DNA from: an uncultured Micrococcales bacterium
GTDB lineage: Bacteria; Actinomycetota; Actinomycetes; Actinomycetales; Microbacteriaceae
NCBI GenBank assembly: GCA_903929105.1
Contig: CAIYTL010000172.1
Span: forward strand, 1 to 9,186
DNA: 9,186 nucleotides
Reading direction: 5' to 3'
Shown: one piece after another, positions 6,410 to 9,186 of the stretch
Numbering within the stretch: the stretch's first letter is position 1
How the letters are laid out: every line of letters begins with the position of its first letter
Program-made: the position numbers and the translations under genes
Notes under the pieces: model-generated
The model's input: the letters and a program-made list of their open reading frames with translations, nothing else
Told to the model about the DNA's origin: nothing
Databases searched by the model: none

Positions 6410-7155
6410 CAATCGACTGGAACAACCCTCGCCTGCGCGTGACCGGCCTGCGCAAACATTACGACCAAAAAGTTGTGCTCGGTGGTGTCGACCTCGAAAT
6501 CTATCCGGGCCAAATCGTGGCGCTGATTGGTTCTTCGGGCTCAGGCAAAAGCACCATGCTGCGTTGCATAAACCTGATCGAAGAAATCAGCGACGGCCAG
6601 ATTTGGCTTGAAGGCAACGACATTAGCCTTGCAAACATTGACCAAGATGCCGTGCGACGCGAGATCGGCATGGTTTTTCAAAGCTACAACCTGTTTGCGC
6701 ACTTGAGCATTCTCGACAACATCACGCTGGCACTTCGGCATGTTCAAGGCAAAAGCAAACCCGAGGCCGAACAAATCGCCCTAGGCTGGCTAGACCGCAT
6801 CGGCTTGGCCGACAAAGCCTCGAGTTTTCCTGACAAACTATCTGGCGGCCAACAGCAGCGCACGGCGATTATTCGCGCCGTCGCACTCAACCCCAAAGTT
6901 TTGCTGCTCGACGAAGTTACGTCGGCTCTCGACCCAGAACTTGTTGGTGAGGTGCTTGAGCTGATCCGTGATCTAAAAGCCACCGGCACAACCATAATCA
7001 TGGCAACTCGCGAACTAACATTTGCTCGCGATGTGGCCGACTGGGTGGTTTTCTTAGACCAAGGCGTCGTCGCCGAAGAGGGCGAAGCAGCCGAGTTTTT
7101 TGCAAACCCTAAGCAAGAGCGCACGCGTGAGTTTTTGACGCGACTAAAACGTTAG
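6406..7155 (+). CDS. polar amino-acid ABC transporter, ATPase
   Basis: This 249-residue cytoplasmic subunit powers the importer. Motifs in order are Walker A GSSGSGKST (42-50), Q-loop Gln92 (MVFQSYNLF), signature LSGGQQQR (145-152), Walker B LLLDE with Glu170, and D-loop SALDPE. The switch position after Walker B reads MATRELTFARD where the family normally has THE, so the H-loop histidine is replaced by Arg202 (codon CGC, 7009-7011). The GTG start overlaps the permease TGA, which indicates translational coupling and 1:1 synthesis. The stop codon overlaps that of the convergent ahcY gene, so no separate terminator lies between them. The overall fit to the GlnQ/HisP-like family is strong; whether the Arg variant hydrolyses ATP normally is open. 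Confidence 0.93.
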   Translation: MTIDWNNPRLRVTGLRKHYDQKVVLGGVDLEIYPGQIVALIGSSGSGKSTMLRCINLIEEISDGQIWLEGNDISLANIDQDAVRREIGMVFQSYNLFAHLSILDNITLALRHVQGKSKPEAEQIALGWLDRIGLADKASSFPDKLSGGQQQRTAIIRAVALNPKVLLLDEVTSALDPELVGEVLELIRDLKATGTTIIMATRELTFARDVADWVVFLDQGVVAEEGEAAEFFANPKQERTREFLTRLKR

Positions 7156-8618
7156 TAACGATATTCTTCGGGCTTAAATGGCCCTTCAACCGGCACTCCA
7201 ATGTAGCGAGCCTGATCAGGGCGAAGCTCGGTCAAGACTGCACCGAGTGCGGCAAGGTGAACCCGCGCAACTTTTTCGTCAGCTAGCTTGGCAATTCGAT
7301 AAACCTTGTTTTCGAGGTTGGCCGCGTTTTGAGCAATCTCGATTTGTGCCATGGCCTGGTTGGTGAATGACGCGCTCATTACAAAGCTCGGATGCCCGGT
7401 GGCGTTGCCAAGGTTCATGACGCGACCCTCACTCAAAAGAATTAGCGAGCGGCCATTCTTTAGGTGGTATTCGTGCACGAGCGGCTTGATTTCGGTAACG
7501 CTAACTGCGAGCGCTTGAAGAGCAGGAACATCAAACTCGTTATCGAAATGGCCAACGTTAGCCAAAATCGCGAGGTGCTTCATGCGTGGGTAGTGTTCAG
7601 CACCAACCACAGCGATATTGCCTGTAGTGGTGATCACAAAGTCGAGTTGCTCAATAACTGACTCCAAGCGCGCAACTTGGTAGCCATCCATTGCGGCTTG
7701 AAGAGCACAAATCGGGTCGATCTCGCCAATGATTACGCGAGCACCTTGACCACGCAAAGCTTCGGCGCAACCTTTGCCAACATCGCCATAGCCCGCCACA
7801 AACGCAGTCTTGCCACCGATTAGCACGTCGGTTGCCCGGTTGAAGCCGTCAACCAGTGAGTGGCGAATGCCATATTTATTGTCGAACTTGCTTTTAGTCA
7901 CAGCGTCATTCACGTTGATCATGGGGAACAAGAGTTTGCCCTCACGCTCAAGAATCTCGAGTCGCTGAATGCCTGTGGTGGTTTCTTCGCTGCCACCAAT
8001 GATGGTCTCGGCGAGCTGCTGAAAACGGGTGGGGTGAACTTTTTTAGAGTCCACAAGAACTTGGCGAACAATCTGGTGTTCCCAATCGGCCCAAGATTTT
8101 GACTGCTCAAGTTCGCCGGTCAGCTCAAAATCGCGCCCTTGGTGAATCAAATAGACCAGGTCACCGCCGTCGTCGAGCACACTGGTCGGCCCAAAGACAA
8201 CTTGATAAGCGTCACTGCCGTCTAGAACTACCTGAGGGTCGGCGCTCCAGTCAAGAATCTGATCTAAACACCACCAAAACTCTTCAGATGTCTCACCCTT
8301 GGCCCCATAAACTGACACGCCGGCGGCAACCAGCGCAGCGGCGGCTTCGTCTTGGCTGCTGAAAATATTGCAGCTAGCGAGCCGAACGGCTGCGCCTAGC
8401 GCAACCAGGGTTTCGACCAGAACAGCGGTTTGAACGGTAATCGAGAGCGAAACGCTAATTCGCGCGCCAGCCAAGGGTTGGCTTGGGCCGAACTCGGCGC
8501 GAACGGCCATAAGGCCCGGCATCTCGGTTTCGGCTAAGCGAATCTGCTTGCGACCAGCTTCGGCTAATGCCAAATCTGCAATTGCATAGTTCGGCCCTTT
8601 GGCCTTCAAGCTCGACAC
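7152..8618 (-). CDS. ahcY: adenosylhomocysteinase (S-adenosyl-L-homocysteine hydrolase), divergent
   Basis: The enzyme splits S-adenosylhomocysteine, the product of SAM-dependent methylation, into homocysteine and adenosine, using tightly bound NAD in the cytoplasm. The 488 residues include the actinobacterial insertion (about 165-200). The NAD motif GYGDVGKG is at 277-284, and the active-site stretches SEETTTG (Glu212), TKSKFDN (Lys242, Asp246, Asn247), GHFD (His357), GHPSFVMS (His409) and the C-terminal FKPEEYRY are all present. Two oddities occur. The usual SLHMT motif reads SLSIT, so the conserved histidine (His55 in human numbering) is Ser59. About 13 extra residues stand before DDGGD (149-153). 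The GTG at 8618 is chosen because the conserved N-terminal region starts at about residue 11 and no ATG precedes it. It may be a true hydrolase with an altered adenosine site or a family member with changed activity. Confidence 0.9.
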   Translation of the reverse strand: MSSLKAKGPNYAIADLALAEAGRKQIRLAETEMPGLMAVRAEFGPSQPLAGARISVSLSITVQTAVLVETLVALGAAVRLASCNIFSSQDEAAAALVAAGVSVYGAKGETSEEFWWCLDQILDWSADPQVVLDGSDAYQVVFGPTSVLDDGGDLVYLIHQGRDFELTGELEQSKSWADWEHQIVRQVLVDSKKVHPTRFQQLAETIIGGSEETTTGIQRLEILEREGKLLFPMINVNDAVTKSKFDNKYGIRHSLVDGFNRATDVLIGGKTAFVAGYGDVGKGCAEALRGQGARVIIGEIDPICALQAAMDGYQVARLESVIEQLDFVITTTGNIAVVGAEHYPRMKHLAILANVGHFDNEFDVPALQALAVSVTEIKPLVHEYHLKNGRSLILLSEGRVMNLGNATGHPSFVMSASFTNQAMAQIEIAQNAANLENKVYRIAKLADEKVARVHLAALGAVLTELRPDQARYIGVPVEGPFKPEEYRY

Positions 8619-8677
8619 TTCACGACTTTCTTTGTGGTTTTATCAGTCTATTGAAATTTAGGCATTAGTTTAGGGTC

Positions 8678-9186
8678 ATGAAATCAATGGTGATTGCAAC
8701 AGTTCGACTTGTTACTGCTCTGGCTATTTTGGGCAGCATTTATTGGCAGGTCTCTGACCGCCTAGCGCACAACGTTTTTAGGCCCGAGGAATATTGGGCT
8801 TATTTCACCATCGAGACCAGTTTGCTCATGGGCGCAGTATTGCTTCTAGGTGCGGCATTCTTGTGGTTTAGAAAATCTGAACCGGCGCTTTGGTTCGAAA
8901 TTGCGCGAGTATCACTGGCAGCCGCTTATGTAGTAGTTGCAGTGGTTTACAACGCCCTGCTGCGCGGCGAGCCGGATGACCCGCGTGACGTTGCCGCGGG
9001 TTATGTCTGGCCAACCGCTCCAAATGAGATTCTTCACGTTTGGGCGCCCATAGTCGTGACACTCGAGCTGCTTTTGGTGAGCCCAAAGATTCGCATCAAT
9101 CTAAGTCGGGCGCTGTGGGCTGCAGCTTTTCCGCTGCTGTGGTTGCTGGGTAGCGTCATTCGCGGCAACATCAATCACTGGTGGCC
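8678..9186 (+). CDS. Pr6Pr-like membrane protein, 3' end cut off by the window
   Basis: From the ATG at 8678 the plus strand is open for 169 codons to the window end, too late a stretch for its stop to be seen. Hydrophobic segments lie at about residues 5-23, 41-62, 76-94, 118-134 and 147-161, so it is a multi-pass membrane protein. The pattern YFTIETSLLMG after helix 1, VVYNALLRG at about 89-97, an N-x-x-LHVWAP stretch at about 116-123 and VIRGNINHWW at the end resemble the Pr6Pr family (FAR-17a/AIG1-like), whose bacterial role is not established. A weak TAGGG precedes the ATG by 3 nt; a second ATG three codons on is an alternative start. It is divergent from ahcY with 59 bp between the starts. 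Confidence 0.72.
   Translation, partial: MKSMVIATVRLVTALAILGSIYWQVSDRLAHNVFRPEEYWAYFTIETSLLMGAVLLLGAAFLWFRKSEPALWFEIARVSLAAAYVVVAVVYNALLRGEPDDPRDVAAGYVWPTAPNEILHVWAPIVVTLELLLVSPKIRINLSRALWAAAFPLLWLLGSVIRGNINHWW

Noticed and set aside
6744..7124. 126-codon minus-strand open frame
   Set aside because: It is the antisense of the ABC ATPase and is Ser-rich, with no motif or ribosome binding site.
7171..7185. GGGC-N7-GCCC hairpin after the ATPase stop as a terminator
   Set aside because: The stem is only 4 bp, there is no T run, and it lies within the 3' coding end of ahcY.
8619..8677. Bidirectional promoter between ahcY and the Pr6Pr-like gene
   Set aside because: A promoter is expected here, but the AT-rich 59 bp give several weak -10-like hexamers and no convincing -35 partner, so none is called.

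Overview
The window looks like chromosomal DNA of a small-genome actinobacterium with moderate G+C (roughly half, judged by eye). The proteins read as actinobacterial: the SahH carries the actinobacterial internal insertion, the succinate-semialdehyde dehydrogenase has the ACTAANR active-site variant, and the polar amino-acid ABC genes have a basic-rich permease N-terminus and a DEVTSALDPELVGEVL Walker B region. A freshwater Microbacteriaceae (Rhodoluna/Aquiluna type) would fit the base composition, but that is inference from memory. No rRNA, tRNA, CRISPR array, IS element or phage gene was seen.

Left part (1-4402), all on the minus strand, in transcription order: rlmN (23S rRNA/tRNA A2 methyltransferase), an XRE-cupin regulator, mntH (NRAMP Mn/divalent metal importer), a possible small ORF, and a succinate-semialdehyde dehydrogenase gene whose 3' end lies outside the window. 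The regulator and mntH are 20 bp apart and are probably co-transcribed. The gap between mntH and the dehydrogenase is an open frame in the same phase as mntH. It ends 2 nt before the dehydrogenase ATG, so a small coupled gene or a C-terminal extension of MntH is possible.

Middle (4403-4605): a 203-bp divergent intergenic region with a plausible rlmN promoter and two short palindromes in front of the ABC operon. On the plus strand follow a lipoprotein amino-acid-binding protein (4606-5460), a strong intrinsic terminator (5479-5511), a permease with a TTG start (5543-6409) and an ATPase (6406-7155) that overlaps the permease by 4 bp. Together they form a complete polar amino-acid importer, in which the terminator probably lowers permease/ATPase expression relative to the binding protein.

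Right part: S-adenosylhomocysteinase (ahcY/sahH) on the minus strand is convergent with the ATPase gene, and their stop codons overlap. A Pr6Pr-like membrane protein starts divergently at 8678 and runs off the end.

Most of the window is ordinary metabolism and transport; I see no clearly new multi-gene system. The points worth checking are protein-level oddities (SahH lacking a normally invariant active-site histidine and carrying a duplicated-looking insertion; an ABC ATPase with Arg in place of the H-loop His) and the open frame between mntH and the dehydrogenase.
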